64,000 bases of DNA from Leifsonia shinshuensis (GTDB lineage: Bacteria; Actinomycetota; Actinomycetes; Actinomycetales; Microbacteriaceae): the NCBI RefSeq assembly GCF_022606355.1, contig NZ_JAHHZQ010000001.1, positions 496,001-560,000 of the forward strand, written 5' to 3'. Within the stretch, counting starts at the first letter, position 1, and each line of letters opens with the position of its first letter. The notes beneath the pieces were generated by a model that was not told where the DNA came from, did not search any database, and saw only the letters and a list, made by a program, of their open reading frames with translations. Both the position numbers and the translations under genes were made by a program. This document shows, in pieces, positions 1 through 8,463 of this stretch.

Positions 1-1
1 T

Positions 2-406
2 GCGATGGGCGCCGCGCGCTCCTGCCTGGAGGTGTCCATCGAGCGTGCGACGACGCGCGAGGTCTTCGGACGGCCGATCGGCGCGACCCAGCTGATCCAG
101 CAGAAGCTGGCGGACATGCTGGTGGAGTACGAGAAGGGGATGCTGCTCGCCCTGCACCTGGGCCGGCTCAAGGAGGCCGGGCGGCTCACGCCGACCCAGA
201 TCAGCGTCGGCAAGCTTAACAGCGTCCGCGAGGCGCTCGCGATCGCCAGGGAGGCCCGCACCATCCTCGGCGGCGACGGCATCACCGACGCGTTCCCGGT
301 GATGCGGCACATGGCCAACCTGGAATCGGTGCGCACGTACGAGGGCACCGACGAGATCCACACGCTCGTCCTCGGGCGCGCGCTGACCGGACTGGCGGCG
401 TTCTGA
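2..406 (+). CDS. Acyl-CoA dehydrogenase, glutaryl-CoA dehydrogenase type (3' part)
   Basis: The last 134 residues of a flavoprotein acyl-CoA dehydrogenase; the gene enters from the left edge, so the first ATG visible (position 5) is probably internal. The four-helix C-terminal domain is present, with GGDGITDAF, RHMANLESV and YEGTDEIH. In this family the Glu of the YEGT motif is the catalytic base, and the ITD(A/E)(F/Y)PV..RHMANLESV..YEGT block is typical of glutaryl-CoA dehydrogenases, which convert glutaryl-CoA to crotonyl-CoA in lysine and related catabolism. The stop TGA overlaps the start of the downstream dehydrogenase by one base (TGATG), so the two are translationally coupled. The exact acyl substrate cannot be settled from the C-terminus alone. 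Confidence 0.85.
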   Translation, partial: AMGAARSCLEVSIERATTREVFGRPIGATQLIQQKLADMLVEYEKGMLLALHLGRLKEAGRLTPTQISVGKLNSVREALAIAREARTILGGDGITDAFPVMRHMANLESVRTYEGTDEIHTLVLGRALTGLAAF

Positions 407-1797
407 TGGGCGACCCCATCGTCGACGCGGCGACCGCCGCCGCCGCGGCCGCGCTCCTGCCGACGACGCGCGACCAGCGGGCGGCCTGGCTCGAACGGCT
501 CGCCGCCGCTCTGGAGGCCGACCGCGCCACCCTCGTCGCCCTCGCGGCCGAGGAGACCCACCTGTCGGAAGCGCGGCTCGACGGAGAGGTCACCCGCACT
601 GCAGCGCAGCTCCGCTTCTTCGCAGGGGTCGCGCGCGAGGGTGCTTATCTCGAGGCCGCGATCGACTCGCCCGACCCCGCCCTCATCCCGCCGCGGCCCG
701 ACCTGCGGCGCATGCTCCGGCCGATCGGACCTGTCGCCGTCTACACCGCGTCCAACTTCCCCTTCGCGTTCTCGGTGCTCGGCAACGACACGGCGTCCGC
801 GCTCGCCGCAGGCTGCCCGGTGATCGTCAAGGCGCACCCGGGACATCCCCGGCTGTCGCGGCGCACCGCGGAGCTCGCGCTCGACGTGCTCCCGAACGGC
901 TGGTTCGCTCTCGTGGAGGGCATGGAGGCCGGCGTCGCGCTCGTGCAGCACCCGGCCGTGCGCGCGGCTGGGTTCACCGGTTCCGAGCGCGGCGGTCGTG
1001 CCCTGTTCGACCTCGCGGCGTCCCGGCCGGACCCGATCCCGTTCTACGGCGAGCTCGGCAGCATCAATCCGGTGATCGTCACGCGCGCAGCGGCCCGCGA
1101 ACGCGGCGCCGACATCGGGGCGGGCCTCGTCGGCTCCTTCACGCGGGACGCCGGTCAGTACTGCACGAAGCCGGGCCTGGTGTTCGCGCCGTCCGGTGAG
1201 GGCGTCGACGACGCCGTGGCCGCTGCCCTCGGCTCAGCTCCGGCCTCGCGCCAGCTGACCGACGGGATGAGTGCCGCGTATGCCGAGGCGATCGAGCTGT
1301 TCGGCGCGGACGACGATGCCACCGTGCTTCTCGGCATCGACCACCCGGGCGCCTCGGTCCCCGCGGTCGTCCTGACGGACGCGGCAGCCTTCATCGCCGG
1401 GCCCGACCGTTTCCTCCAGGAGCGGTTCGGCCCGGTGACGGTCGTGGTCTCCTATCGCGACGAGGAGCTGCCTGCCGTGCTCGCCGCCCTGCAGCCGTCG
1501 CTCACCGCCACGATCCACCGCGGTGCCGGCGAGGATGTCACCGCTCTGGCGGCCGCACTGACGCCGATCGCCGGCCGGTTGCTGTTCGACGGCTGGCCGA
1601 CCGGGGTGGCGATCGGCTGGGCGCAGCACCACGGCGGTTCGTGGCCGGCGACCACGGCCAGCATCCACACCTCGGTGGGTGCCACGGCGATCCGCCGCTG
1701 GCTGACGCCCATCGCCTACCAGGACGCCCCGCAGGACGTGCTTCCTCCGGAGCTGCGCGACGGCAACCCGCTCGCCGTCCCGCGCCGCGAGTCCTGA
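406..1797 (+). CDS. NADP-type aldehyde dehydrogenase, ketoglutarate-semialdehyde dehydrogenase-like
   Basis: 463-residue aldehyde dehydrogenase. The cofactor-binding segment YTASNFPFAFSV, the general-base Glu216 in GELGSINP and the catalytic Cys253 in GQYCTKPG match the family that oxidises 2,5-dioxovalerate (alpha-ketoglutarate semialdehyde) to 2-oxoglutarate. At 463 residues it is shorter than most members of that family (about 500-530). The start overlaps the upstream acyl-CoA dehydrogenase stop by one base, so they form one transcription unit. That partner is not a usual neighbour of sugar-acid or hydroxyproline pathways, so the substrate may differ; aldehyde dehydrogenase is certain, the ketoglutarate-semialdehyde assignment is by motif resemblance. 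Confidence 0.8.
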   Translation: MGDPIVDAATAAAAAALLPTTRDQRAAWLERLAAALEADRATLVALAAEETHLSEARLDGEVTRTAAQLRFFAGVAREGAYLEAAIDSPDPALIPPRPDLRRMLRPIGPVAVYTASNFPFAFSVLGNDTASALAAGCPVIVKAHPGHPRLSRRTAELALDVLPNGWFALVEGMEAGVALVQHPAVRAAGFTGSERGGRALFDLAASRPDPIPFYGELGSINPVIVTRAAARERGADIGAGLVGSFTRDAGQYCTKPGLVFAPSGEGVDDAVAAALGSAPASRQLTDGMSAAYAEAIELFGADDDATVLLGIDHPGASVPAVVLTDAAAFIAGPDRFLQERFGPVTVVVSYRDEELPAVLAALQPSLTATIHRGAGEDVTALAAALTPIAGRLLFDGWPTGVAIGWAQHHGGSWPATTASIHTSVGATAIRRWLTPIAYQDAPQDVLPPELRDGNPLAVPRRES

Positions 1798-1801
1798 CCC
1801 G

Positions 1802-1873
1802 CAGCCATCGCTTCCTCACTTTCTCCCGCTCACACACGGCGTGTCGCGTGAAGAAGTGAGGAAGCGATGGCTG
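1802..1873. repeat. Intergenic palindrome, copy A (bidirectional terminator-like)
   Basis: A perfect 20-bp inverted repeat (1802-1821 with 1854-1873) around a 32-nt loop. It sits 4 nt after the stop of the dehydrogenase and 10 nt beyond the stop of the convergent permease, so it can act as a shared terminator, although there is no T-run. Its reverse complement is nearly identical to the element at 38686-38753, with the stems differing by compensating changes. The loop contains GGCGTGTCGC, seen in other intergenic spaces of this window. Confidence 0.8.
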
Positions 1874-1883
1874 GAGTCGGGGG

Positions 1884-3413
1884 TCAGTCGGCGGCGGGGG
1901 CAGCTTCCTTGGGAGTTTCGCGGCGCGCGCGGAGCAGCTGGGCCACTTGGATGGCGTCACCCTCGGGCGCGGTCGACAGGCGGTCCGGTCGGGCGATGAA
2001 CAGGTAGAGCAGCCCGGCGCCTGCGACGATGCCGAGACCGATGAGAACGATCCAGTCGTTGAACCAGCTCCCGGTGTTCGTCGGCCACGCCAGCAGGATC
2101 ATGGCGAACACCCCGTAAGCCAATGCGAGGACGTTGACGATCAGCCCGGCACCCCGCAACGAGAACGGCCCTGCCGGTCGCCAGCCTTTGAGCCGCTGCC
2201 GCAGCGACGCCAGCACGACGGACTGGAACGCCACGTAGATGCCGAGCACGGCGAACGCCGTCACCTGGGTGATCAGTCCGGACGGGCCCACGTACACGAT
2301 CAGGCTGATCAGCACGGGGATGCTGCACGCCACGATGAGCGCGTTCACCGGCACCTTCGTGCGCGGCGACACTTTGGCCAGCCAGCGATGGGCCGGGATC
2401 ATCCCGTCGCGGGCGAACGAGAACAGCAACCTGCTCGCCGCCGCCTGCAGGCTCAGCACGCACGACAGGAAGGCCGTCACCGCGACCACCAGGAAGATCT
2501 TCGCCCCGACCGTGCCCAGCGTCGACTGCAGGATCTCCGGGATCGGGTCGACATCCTTGCCCGCGACGATCCGCTGCAGGTCGGGCGCGGCGAGCACGTA
2601 GCCGCCGAACGCGAAGAGCGCGGAGACGCCGCCGACGACGATCGTCATCATCATGGCCTTGGGGATGCGACGAGCGGGGTTCGCGACCTCCTCTGCGACG
2701 TCGCCGCAGGCCTCGAACCCGTAGAAGAGGAACAGTCCGGCGAGCGCGGCACCGAGGAAGGCCACCAGATACGATCCGTGACCCTCCACGCCCATGGTGT
2801 CGAAGAACACCGAGAACGGGTGCTTCCGCTGGAAGATCAGCAGGTAGAGCCCGACGGCGATGACGCCGATCAGCTCGGCCGAGAGCCCGATCCGGGCGAC
2901 CGTCGCGAGCGTCTTCGTGCCCGTGAAGTTGAGCCCGAGCGCCACGACGAGCAGCAGCACCGTCAGGCCGAGTGTGACCTCATTGGTGGCCGGGAGGCCG
3001 AACAGGCTGGCGAGGAAGCCGCTGCCGTAGGACGCCACAGCGGTGATCGTCACGATCATGGCCCAGATGTAGACCCACGCGGCCATCCACGCGTACCGCC
3101 GGCCCCACAGCCGCCGCGCCCACGGATAGATGCCACCGTGGATCGGGTACTGCGAGACCACCTCGCCGAAGACCAGGGACACCAGGAACTGGCCGGCACC
3201 CACGATGATGATCCACCAGATCGAAGGCGGACCTCCCGTGGCCATCGCCACCGCGAACAGCGAGTACACGCCGACGAGCGGCGACAGGTACGTGAAGCCC
3301 AGCGCGAAGTTGGCCCACAGGGTCATGGACCTGTTGAAGGAGTCCTCGTATCCCAGGACGGCGAGGTGCTCGCTGTCCTCGAGATGGGCGGAGGACGACG
3401 GTTCTGCAGACAT
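1884..3413 (-). CDS. APC-superfamily amino acid permease
   Basis: 509-residue integral membrane protein with about twelve hydrophobic helices and the consensus amino-acid/polyamine permease features: an N-terminal GFTYLSPLVGVYS segment after a short acidic tail, and FYGFEACGDVAEEV in the middle. It resembles actinobacterial APC permeases that import amino acids or amines by proton symport. The ATG at 3413 is preferred over the one at 3437 because GGAAGG lies seven bases upstream. It lies near a putrescine/GABA degradation locus, so uptake of an amine or GABA is an attractive but unproven role. An 8-bp inverted repeat just upstream is a candidate operator. Confidence 0.85.
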   Translation of the reverse strand: MSAEPSSSAHLEDSEHLAVLGYEDSFNRSMTLWANFALGFTYLSPLVGVYSLFAVAMATGGPPSIWWIIIVGAGQFLVSLVFGEVVSQYPIHGGIYPWARRLWGRRYAWMAAWVYIWAMIVTITAVASYGSGFLASLFGLPATNEVTLGLTVLLLVVALGLNFTGTKTLATVARIGLSAELIGVIAVGLYLLIFQRKHPFSVFFDTMGVEGHGSYLVAFLGAALAGLFLFYGFEACGDVAEEVANPARRIPKAMMMTIVVGGVSALFAFGGYVLAAPDLQRIVAGKDVDPIPEILQSTLGTVGAKIFLVVAVTAFLSCVLSLQAAASRLLFSFARDGMIPAHRWLAKVSPRTKVPVNALIVACSIPVLISLIVYVGPSGLITQVTAFAVLGIYVAFQSVVLASLRQRLKGWRPAGPFSLRGAGLIVNVLALAYGVFAMILLAWPTNTGSWFNDWIVLIGLGIVAGAGLLYLFIARPDRLSTAPEGDAIQVAQLLRARRETPKEAAPAAD

Positions 3414-3431
3414 CGAATGCCTTCCGGTCGA

Positions 3432-3455
3432 CTGCACACGACGATGTGTGTGCAG
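3432..3455. promoter_or_regulatory. Inverted repeat upstream of the permease gene
   Basis: CTGCACAC (3432-3439) and GTGTGCAG (3448-3455) form an 8-bp dyad with an 8-bp spacer, about 20 bp before the permease start. Position and symmetry suggest a binding site for a dimeric repressor; the regulator is unknown. Confidence 0.4.
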
Positions 3456-3523
3456 GCAGCGTAGCGGAGGCGCGGGGATAATACCTATAGGACAGGATGA
3501 TTAAGCGTTGACGGCGTGTCGCG

Positions 3524-3529
3524 TAGTCT
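3524..3529 (+). promoter_or_regulatory. -10 box, probably leaderless, of the MFS gene
   Basis: TAGTCT ends eight bases before the ATG at 3538 and there is no Shine-Dalgarno sequence in front of that ATG. This arrangement would start the mRNA at or next to the start codon. No good -35 box is visible. Confidence 0.4.
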
Positions 3530-3537
3530 GGCCCGCG

Positions 3538-4899
3538 ATGGACTCCGACCGACAGGCACAGCGAATCGGCACTGCGCTCGTCGCCGTCGCACTCGTCGTC
3601 GCCGTGATCGGCAGCCTGGGCGCTCCGCTCATCACGTCGGTCGCCACCACGCTGCACGTCCCCCTCGCCGCCGCGCAGTGGACCCTGACCGTCACACTGT
3701 TCGCCGGGGCGATCGCGGCCCCCGTGCTCGGGAGGCTCGGCTCCGGCGCACGACGCAGAGTCACCGTGCTGAACGCGATGGTGGTGGTCGTGGTGGGCGG
3801 CGCCCTCACGGCGCTGCCGCTGCCGTTCGCGTTCCTGATCGCCGGCCGGGCGCTCCAAGGGCTGGGCCTCGGCGCGGTGGCCCTGCTCATGAGCGTCGCA
3901 CGCACCGAGCTTCCCGAGCCCCGTGCAACCGGGACGATCGCCGCGCTCTCAGTCGCGTCGACGGTCGGCATCGGCGTCGGCTATCCCCTCGTGGGGTTGA
4001 TCGACCAGCTCGCCGGGCTGCGCGCGGCCTACGCGTTCGGCCTGATCCTGTCGGCCGTGGCCCTCGTGATCGCGTGGCGGGCCCTCCCCCGTGATGCGCC
4101 GGGGCCGAACGCACGCTTGGACGTCCCCGGGGCGATCCTTCTCGGGATCGGCACCCTGGGCATCCTCCTCGTCATCGCCGAACCCGCACTCTGGGCCAGC
4201 CCCCTCCTCGGCGCCGCCGTGCTCGGGCTGTCCGTGCTCGTGCTCGCCGCGTGGAGCGTCGTCGAGTTGCGGGTGCCGGCTCCCCTCGCCGACCTCCGGC
4301 TCCTCGGCCGGCCCGCCGTGCTGCGTGCGAACAGCGCGATGCTCGTGTCCGGGATCGGGATGTACCTGCTCTTCAGCCTCCTGACCCGCTACCTCCAGAC
4401 ACCGTCAGGGGCCGGCTACGGCTTCGCATTGCCGGGCGTCGCGGCCGGCGCCGCGCTGATCCCGTTCTCCGCCCTCGGGTTCGTCGCCGGGCGCGTCGTG
4501 CCCCGGCTGGTGCGCGCGATGACGGAGCGTGGAGCCTTCGCACTTTCCGCCTGCGCCGTCGCGGCCGCGGCCGTGCTCCTCGCCGTCGGAACGGGGTCGC
4601 TCGCCGTGGTCCTGGTCGCGATGACCGTGCTGGGCTTCGGGGTGGGCGGCGTCTCCGCCGTCATGCCCCGGCTCGTCCTGGAGGGTGTGCCCGCGCCGGA
4701 GACTGCGAGCGTGCTCTCGATCAACCAGATCGTGCGCAGCGTCGGCTTCAGCATCGGAAGCGCCCTCGCCGGCCTCCTGCTCGCGGCCGCGACGCCCGCC
4801 GGCGCGTTGGTCCCGCCGGCGGGCGGCTACGTCGCCGCCGCGCTGTGGGCGCCGCCGCTCCTCGCGGTCAGCGCCCTGATCGTCGCGCTCCGGCGGTGA
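3538..4899 (+). CDS. MFS transporter, drug-efflux type
   Basis: 453-residue major facilitator superfamily protein with about twelve to fourteen membrane helices. Loop 2-3 carries GRLGSGARRRVTV, a degenerate form of the MFS motif A, and helix 5 carries GIGVGYPLVGLID, reminiscent of the antiporter motif C. These are features of proton-driven exporters in the EmrB/QacA and SatP-like groups. I chose ATG 3538 rather than an upstream in-frame TTG because the extension is not hydrophobic and the -10-like TAGTCT would lie inside it. It is transcribed divergently from the permease and its stop abuts the stop of the next gene. Substrate unknown. Confidence 0.85.
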   Translation: MDSDRQAQRIGTALVAVALVVAVIGSLGAPLITSVATTLHVPLAAAQWTLTVTLFAGAIAAPVLGRLGSGARRRVTVLNAMVVVVVGGALTALPLPFAFLIAGRALQGLGLGAVALLMSVARTELPEPRATGTIAALSVASTVGIGVGYPLVGLIDQLAGLRAAYAFGLILSAVALVIAWRALPRDAPGPNARLDVPGAILLGIGTLGILLVIAEPALWASPLLGAAVLGLSVLVLAAWSVVELRVPAPLADLRLLGRPAVLRANSAMLVSGIGMYLLFSLLTRYLQTPSGAGYGFALPGVAAGAALIPFSALGFVAGRVVPRLVRAMTERGAFALSACAVAAAAVLLAVGTGSLAVVLVAMTVLGFGVGGVSAVMPRLVLEGVPAPETASVLSINQIVRSVGFSIGSALAGLLLAAATPAGALVPPAGGYVAAALWAPPLLAVSALIVALRR

Positions 4900-6357
4900 T
4901 CACTCCCCGATGTACGACATCACGTGCTTGATGCGCGTGTAGTCCTCGAACCCGTACATCGACAGGTCCTTGCCGTAGCCGGAGTGCTTGAAACCGCCGT
5001 GCGGCATCTCGGCCACGATCGGGATGTGGGTGTTGATCCACACGCAGCCGAAGTCGAGGCCCTTCGCGAAGCGCATGGCCCGGCCGTGGTCCTTCGTCCA
5101 GACCGAGGACGCCAGACCGTAGCGCACGCCGTTGGCCCAGCGCATCGCCTCCGCCTCGTCGGTGAACTTCTGCACGGTCTGCACCGGGCCGAAGATCTCG
5201 TTCTGCACCGCGTCGTCGTCCTGGCGCAGGCCGGACACGATCGTGGCCTCCCAGAAGAAGCCGCGGTCGCCCTGGCGACGGCCGCCGAGCTCGACGTTCG
5301 CGTGGTCGGGCAGCCGGTCGACGAAGCCGCTCACCTGCGCGAGCTGGTTCGCGTTGTTGAGCGGGCCGTAGAGGATGCCGTCCTCGCGCGGCGCGCCCGT
5401 GCGGGCGTTGTCGCGGGCGTACTGCGCGAGGGCCGCGACGAACTCGTCGTGCACGCCCTCCTGCACCAGCAGGCGCGTCGCCGCTGTGCAGTCCTGGCCG
5501 GCGTTGAAATAGCCGGCGGCCACGATGCCCTCGACCGCCTTCTCGATGTCGGCGTCGTCGAACACGATCACCGGCGCCTTGCCGCCGAGCTCGAGGTGGA
5601 CGCGCTTGAGGTCGTAGGACGCCGCGCGGGCGACCTCCATGCCGGCGCGCACCGACCCGGTGATCGAGACGAGCTGCGGGGTCGGGTGATCGATCATCGC
5701 CGCTCCGGTCGTCCGGTCCCCCAGCACCACGTTCAGTACGCCCGCCGGGAGGAACTCGCTCGCGACCTCGGCCAGCAGCAGCGTCGAGAGCGGGGTGGTG
5801 TCCGACGGCTTCAGCACCGTCGTGTTTCCGGCCGCCAGCGCCGGGGCGAACTTCCACACCGCCATGTTCAGCGGGTAGTTCCACGGCGTGACCTGGCCGA
5901 CGACGCCGATCGGCTCACGCCGGATGAACGACGTGTGGTCGGGCATGTACTCGCCGGCCGACTTGCCCTCCAGATTGCGGGCGGCCCCGGCGAAGAAGCG
6001 GATCTGGTCGACCGAGAGCAGGATCTCGTCCTCCACGAGCGTGGCGCGCGGCTTGCCGGTGTCCTGCGACTCCGCGTCGGCGAACTCCTCCGCGCGCTGC
6101 TCCATCGCGTCCGCGATGCGGAACAGGGCGAGCTGCCGCTCGGCCGGCGTCGTGTTCCCCCAGACCTCGAACGCGTCCCGCGCCGCGCGGTACGCGTCGG
6201 CCACGTCCTCGGCGGTGGAGACGGGCGCGGTGGCGTAGACGTCCTCCGTCGCCGGGTCGATGAGGGCGATGCTGTCGCTGCCGCGGGCATCCATGCGGGC
6301 GCCGTTCACGAAGTTCGTCAGTTCAGGGGTGGTCGTTGTGCTCATCGGTGAACTCAT
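4900..6357 (-). CDS. Gamma-aminobutyraldehyde dehydrogenase
   Basis: 485-residue NAD-dependent aldehyde dehydrogenase. It contains the substrate/cofactor segment [18 protein letters not shown], general base Glu256 in HLELGGK and catalytic Cys290 in NAGQDCTA. The pattern [13 protein letters not shown] and the C-terminal [17 protein letters not shown] resemble 4-aminobutyraldehyde dehydrogenases (PatD/PuuC-like), which make GABA from aminobutanal. It is transcribed divergently from an Lrp-type regulator and an aminotransferase that would supply that aldehyde from putrescine. An in-frame ATG at 6345 is an alternative start; neither has a clear ribosome-binding site. Its 3' end directly abuts the MFS gene end. 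Confidence 0.85.
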   Translation of the reverse strand: MSSPMSTTTTPELTNFVNGARMDARGSDSIALIDPATEDVYATAPVSTAEDVADAYRAARDAFEVWGNTTPAERQLALFRIADAMEQRAEEFADAESQDTGKPRATLVEDEILLSVDQIRFFAGAARNLEGKSAGEYMPDHTSFIRREPIGVVGQVTPWNYPLNMAVWKFAPALAAGNTTVLKPSDTTPLSTLLLAEVASEFLPAGVLNVVLGDRTTGAAMIDHPTPQLVSITGSVRAGMEVARAASYDLKRVHLELGGKAPVIVFDDADIEKAVEGIVAAGYFNAGQDCTAATRLLVQEGVHDEFVAALAQYARDNARTGAPREDGILYGPLNNANQLAQVSGFVDRLPDHANVELGGRRQGDRGFFWEATIVSGLRQDDDAVQNEIFGPVQTVQKFTDEAEAMRWANGVRYGLASSVWTKDHGRAMRFAKGLDFGCVWINTHIPIVAEMPHGGFKHSGYGKDLSMYGFEDYTRIKHVMSYIGE

Positions 6358-6411
6358 GCCCGGGAGTCTACTGATTTCGTCGGTGAATCGGGCAGGAATG
6401 TGCGGATTCGC

Positions 6412-6440
6412 TTGCTAGAGAGCTGCTCCACTGACAGAAT
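6412..6440 (+). promoter_or_regulatory. Promoter of the Lrp-type regulator (leaderless)
   Basis: TTGCTA at 6412-6417 and CAGAAT at 6435-6440 are separated by 17 bp, the standard sigma-70 spacing. CAGAAT lies six bases before the ATG at 6447, so the transcript would begin at the start codon. The same 90-bp space serves the divergent dehydrogenase gene. Confidence 0.5.
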
Positions 6441-6446
6441 CGCTCC

Positions 6447-6929
6447 ATGAGTACCCCTCGGGCAACGAACGGCACGAAGGCTGCGGTCATCGACGACGTC
6501 TCCAAAGCGATCATCGAGCAACTGCAGGTCGACGGCCGCAAGTCGTACGCGGAGATCGGCAAGGCGGTCGGTCTCAGCGAGGCGGCGGTGCGCCAGCGCG
6601 TGCAGAAGCTGACCGAGTCGGGTGTGATGCAGATCGTGGCCGTGACCGACCCGATGCAACTGGGCTTCTACCGCCAGGCGATGATCGGCGTGCGCGTCAC
6701 CGGGGACACCCTGGTGATCGCGGACAAGCTCGCGGCGATGCCCGCTGTGGACTACGTCGTCCTCACGGCGGGGACGTACGACATCCTCGCCGAGGTGGTG
6801 TGCGAGAACGACCTCGACCTCATCACGATGCTCAACTCCGAGATCCGGACGCTCGAGGGAGTGCTCTCCACCGAGACGTTCGTGTACCTCAAACTCCACA
6901 AACAGTTCTACAACTGGGGAACGCGATAA
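6447..6929 (+). CDS. Lrp/AsnC-family transcriptional regulator
   Basis: 160-residue regulator. Residues about 12-65 form an AsnC-type helix-turn-helix (DGRKSYAEIGKAVGLSEAAV), and the remainder forms the RAM/ligand-binding domain with GVRVTGDTL and VLTAGTYDILAEV. It is placed between a divergent aminobutyraldehyde dehydrogenase and, two bases downstream, an aminotransferase, so it probably controls both in response to an amine or amino acid. No Shine-Dalgarno sequence precedes the ATG and a -10-like CAGAAT ends six bases upstream. The ligand is not known from sequence. Confidence 0.88.
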   Translation: MSTPRATNGTKAAVIDDVSKAIIEQLQVDGRKSYAEIGKAVGLSEAAVRQRVQKLTESGVMQIVAVTDPMQLGFYRQAMIGVRVTGDTLVIADKLAAMPAVDYVVLTAGTYDILAEVVCENDLDLITMLNSEIRTLEGVLSTETFVYLKLHKQFYNWGTR

Positions 6930-6931
6930 CC

Positions 6932-8347
6932 ATGACGACAACCGTTGAAACGTTCGGCGAGCCCATCACACCCGATGAGGCAGACCTGCAGGCCAAGGCA
7001 CGCGATCACCTCTGGATGCACTTCGCACGCCAGTCGGTGATGGAGGAGGGGCACGGCGTGCCCATCATCACGCGCGGCGAAGGCCATCACATCTGGGACG
7101 ATCACGGCAAGCGGTACATCGACGGCCTCTCCGGGCTGTTCGTGGTGAACGCCGGCCACGGTCGCAAGCGCCTCGCCGAGGTCGCGGCCAAGCAGGCCGA
7201 GCAGCTCGCCTTCTTCCCGATCTGGTCGTACGCCCACCCGAACGCGATCGAGCTCGCGGATCGCCTCGCGCACTACGCGCCCGGCGACCTCAACCGCGTG
7301 TTCTTCTCCACCGGCGGCGGCGAGGCCGTCGAGACCGCGTTCAAGCTGGCCAAGTACTACTGGAAGCTGCAGGGGCGCCCGACCAAGCACAAGGTGCTGT
7401 CCCGTGCCGTGGCCTACCACGGCACCCCGCAGGGCGCGCTGGCCATCACCGGCATCCCGGCCATGAAGGAGATGTTCGAGCCGCTGACCCCGGGCGGGTT
7501 CCGCGTGCCGAACACCAACTTCTACCGCGCGGGCGAGATGGGCGCGCCGACCGACGATGTCGAGGCCTTCGGCGTCTGGGCGGCGAACCGCATCGAAGAG
7601 ATGATCCAGTTCGAGGGTCCCGAGACCGTCGCCGCGATCTTCCTCGAGCCGGTGCAGAACTCCGGCGGCTGCTTCCCGCCGCCCCCCGGCTACTTCCAGC
7701 GGGTGCGCGAGATCTGCGACAAGTACGACGTGCTCATGGTCAGCGACGAGGTCATCTGCGCCTTCGGCCGCATCGGGCACATGTTCGCGTGCGACCAGTA
7801 CGGCTACGTGCCCGACATGATCACCTGCGCCAAGGGCATGACGTCCGGGTACTCCCCCATCGGCGCGACGATCATCAGCGACAAGATCTACGAGCCCTTC
7901 AAGCACGGCAACACGTCCTTCTACCACGGCTACACGTTCGGCGGGCACCCGGTGTCCTCCGCCGTCGCGCTGGAGAACCTGGACATCTTCGAGGAGGAGC
8001 GCCTCAACGAGCGGGTCCGCGAGAACTCGCCGCTGTTCCGCGCCGAGCTCGAGAAGCTGCTCACCCTCCCGATCGTCGGCGACGTCCGTGGCGACGGCTA
8101 CTTCTTCGGCATCGAGCTGGTGAAGGACAAGTCGACCAAGGAGACGTTCAACGACGACGAGTCGGAGCGCCTGCTGCGGGGCTTCCTCTCCAAGGCGCTC
8201 TACGACGCCGGCCTCTACTGCCGCGCCGACGACCGTGGCGACCCCGTCGTCCAGCTCGCGCCGCCGCTCACGATCGGCCCGGACGAGTTCGTCGAGATCC
8301 GCCAGATCCTCGAGTCGGTGCTCACCGAGGCGTCCAACCACCTGTAA
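6932..8347 (+). CDS. Class-III aminotransferase (putrescine/GABA type)
   Basis: 471-residue PLP-dependent aminotransferase of the omega-amino acid group. STGGGEAVETAFKLAKYY binds the PLP phosphate, SDEVICAFGR holds the Asp that contacts the pyridine nitrogen, and Lys301 in CAKGMTSGYSP is the Schiff-base lysine. With the divergent aminobutyraldehyde dehydrogenase and the FAD amine oxidoreductase downstream, the likely substrates are putrescine or GABA with pyruvate or 2-oxoglutarate as acceptor. The ATG at 6932 lies two bases after the regulator stop, with GGGGA in the end of that gene as a distant ribosome-binding site. Substrate assignment is contextual. Confidence 0.85.
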   Translation: MTTTVETFGEPITPDEADLQAKARDHLWMHFARQSVMEEGHGVPIITRGEGHHIWDDHGKRYIDGLSGLFVVNAGHGRKRLAEVAAKQAEQLAFFPIWSYAHPNAIELADRLAHYAPGDLNRVFFSTGGGEAVETAFKLAKYYWKLQGRPTKHKVLSRAVAYHGTPQGALAITGIPAMKEMFEPLTPGGFRVPNTNFYRAGEMGAPTDDVEAFGVWAANRIEEMIQFEGPETVAAIFLEPVQNSGGCFPPPPGYFQRVREICDKYDVLMVSDEVICAFGRIGHMFACDQYGYVPDMITCAKGMTSGYSPIGATIISDKIYEPFKHGNTSFYHGYTFGGHPVSSAVALENLDIFEEERLNERVRENSPLFRAELEKLLTLPIVGDVRGDGYFFGIELVKDKSTKETFNDDESERLLRGFLSKALYDAGLYCRADDRGDPVVQLAPPLTIGPDEFVEIRQILESVLTEASNHL

Positions 8348-8369
8348 GAGACACCAGCACGACCCGAAG

Positions 8370-8407
8370 GAGTCCGCGCACCGCACCATTCAGCGGCGCG
8401 CGGACTC
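8370..8407 (+). terminator. Hairpin after the aminotransferase gene
   Basis: GAGTCCGCGC (8370-8379) pairs perfectly with GCGCGGACTC (8398-8407) and is followed by TTTCGTCT. It looks like an intrinsic terminator, perhaps leaky, between the aminotransferase and the FAD oxidoreductase. Confidence 0.65.
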
Positions 8408-8420
8408 TTTCGTCTCACCC

Positions 8421-8436
8421 GTCCGAGCACTCGGAC
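8421..8436. promoter_or_regulatory. 16-bp palindrome upstream of the FAD oxidoreductase
   Basis: GTCCGAG and CTCGGAC are separated by two bases, 28 bp before the GTG start. It could be an operator or a small RNA hairpin after the terminator. Confidence 0.4.
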
Positions 8437-8463
8437 GTCAAAACCCAGACTCGAAGGAGTGTC

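Noticed and set aside
1947-3464. Long open frame opposite the permease gene
   Set aside because: Antisense to a clear membrane protein, Arg/Asp/His-rich translation typical of the wrong strand of high-GC DNA, no domain.
3508-3537. TTG start of the MFS gene
   Set aside because: Adds ten residues without hydrophobic or conserved content and covers the -10-like box.
4924-6351. 475-codon frame opposite the aminobutyraldehyde dehydrogenase
   Set aside because: Shadow frame rich in Arg/Val/His; the minus-strand gene has all catalytic residues.
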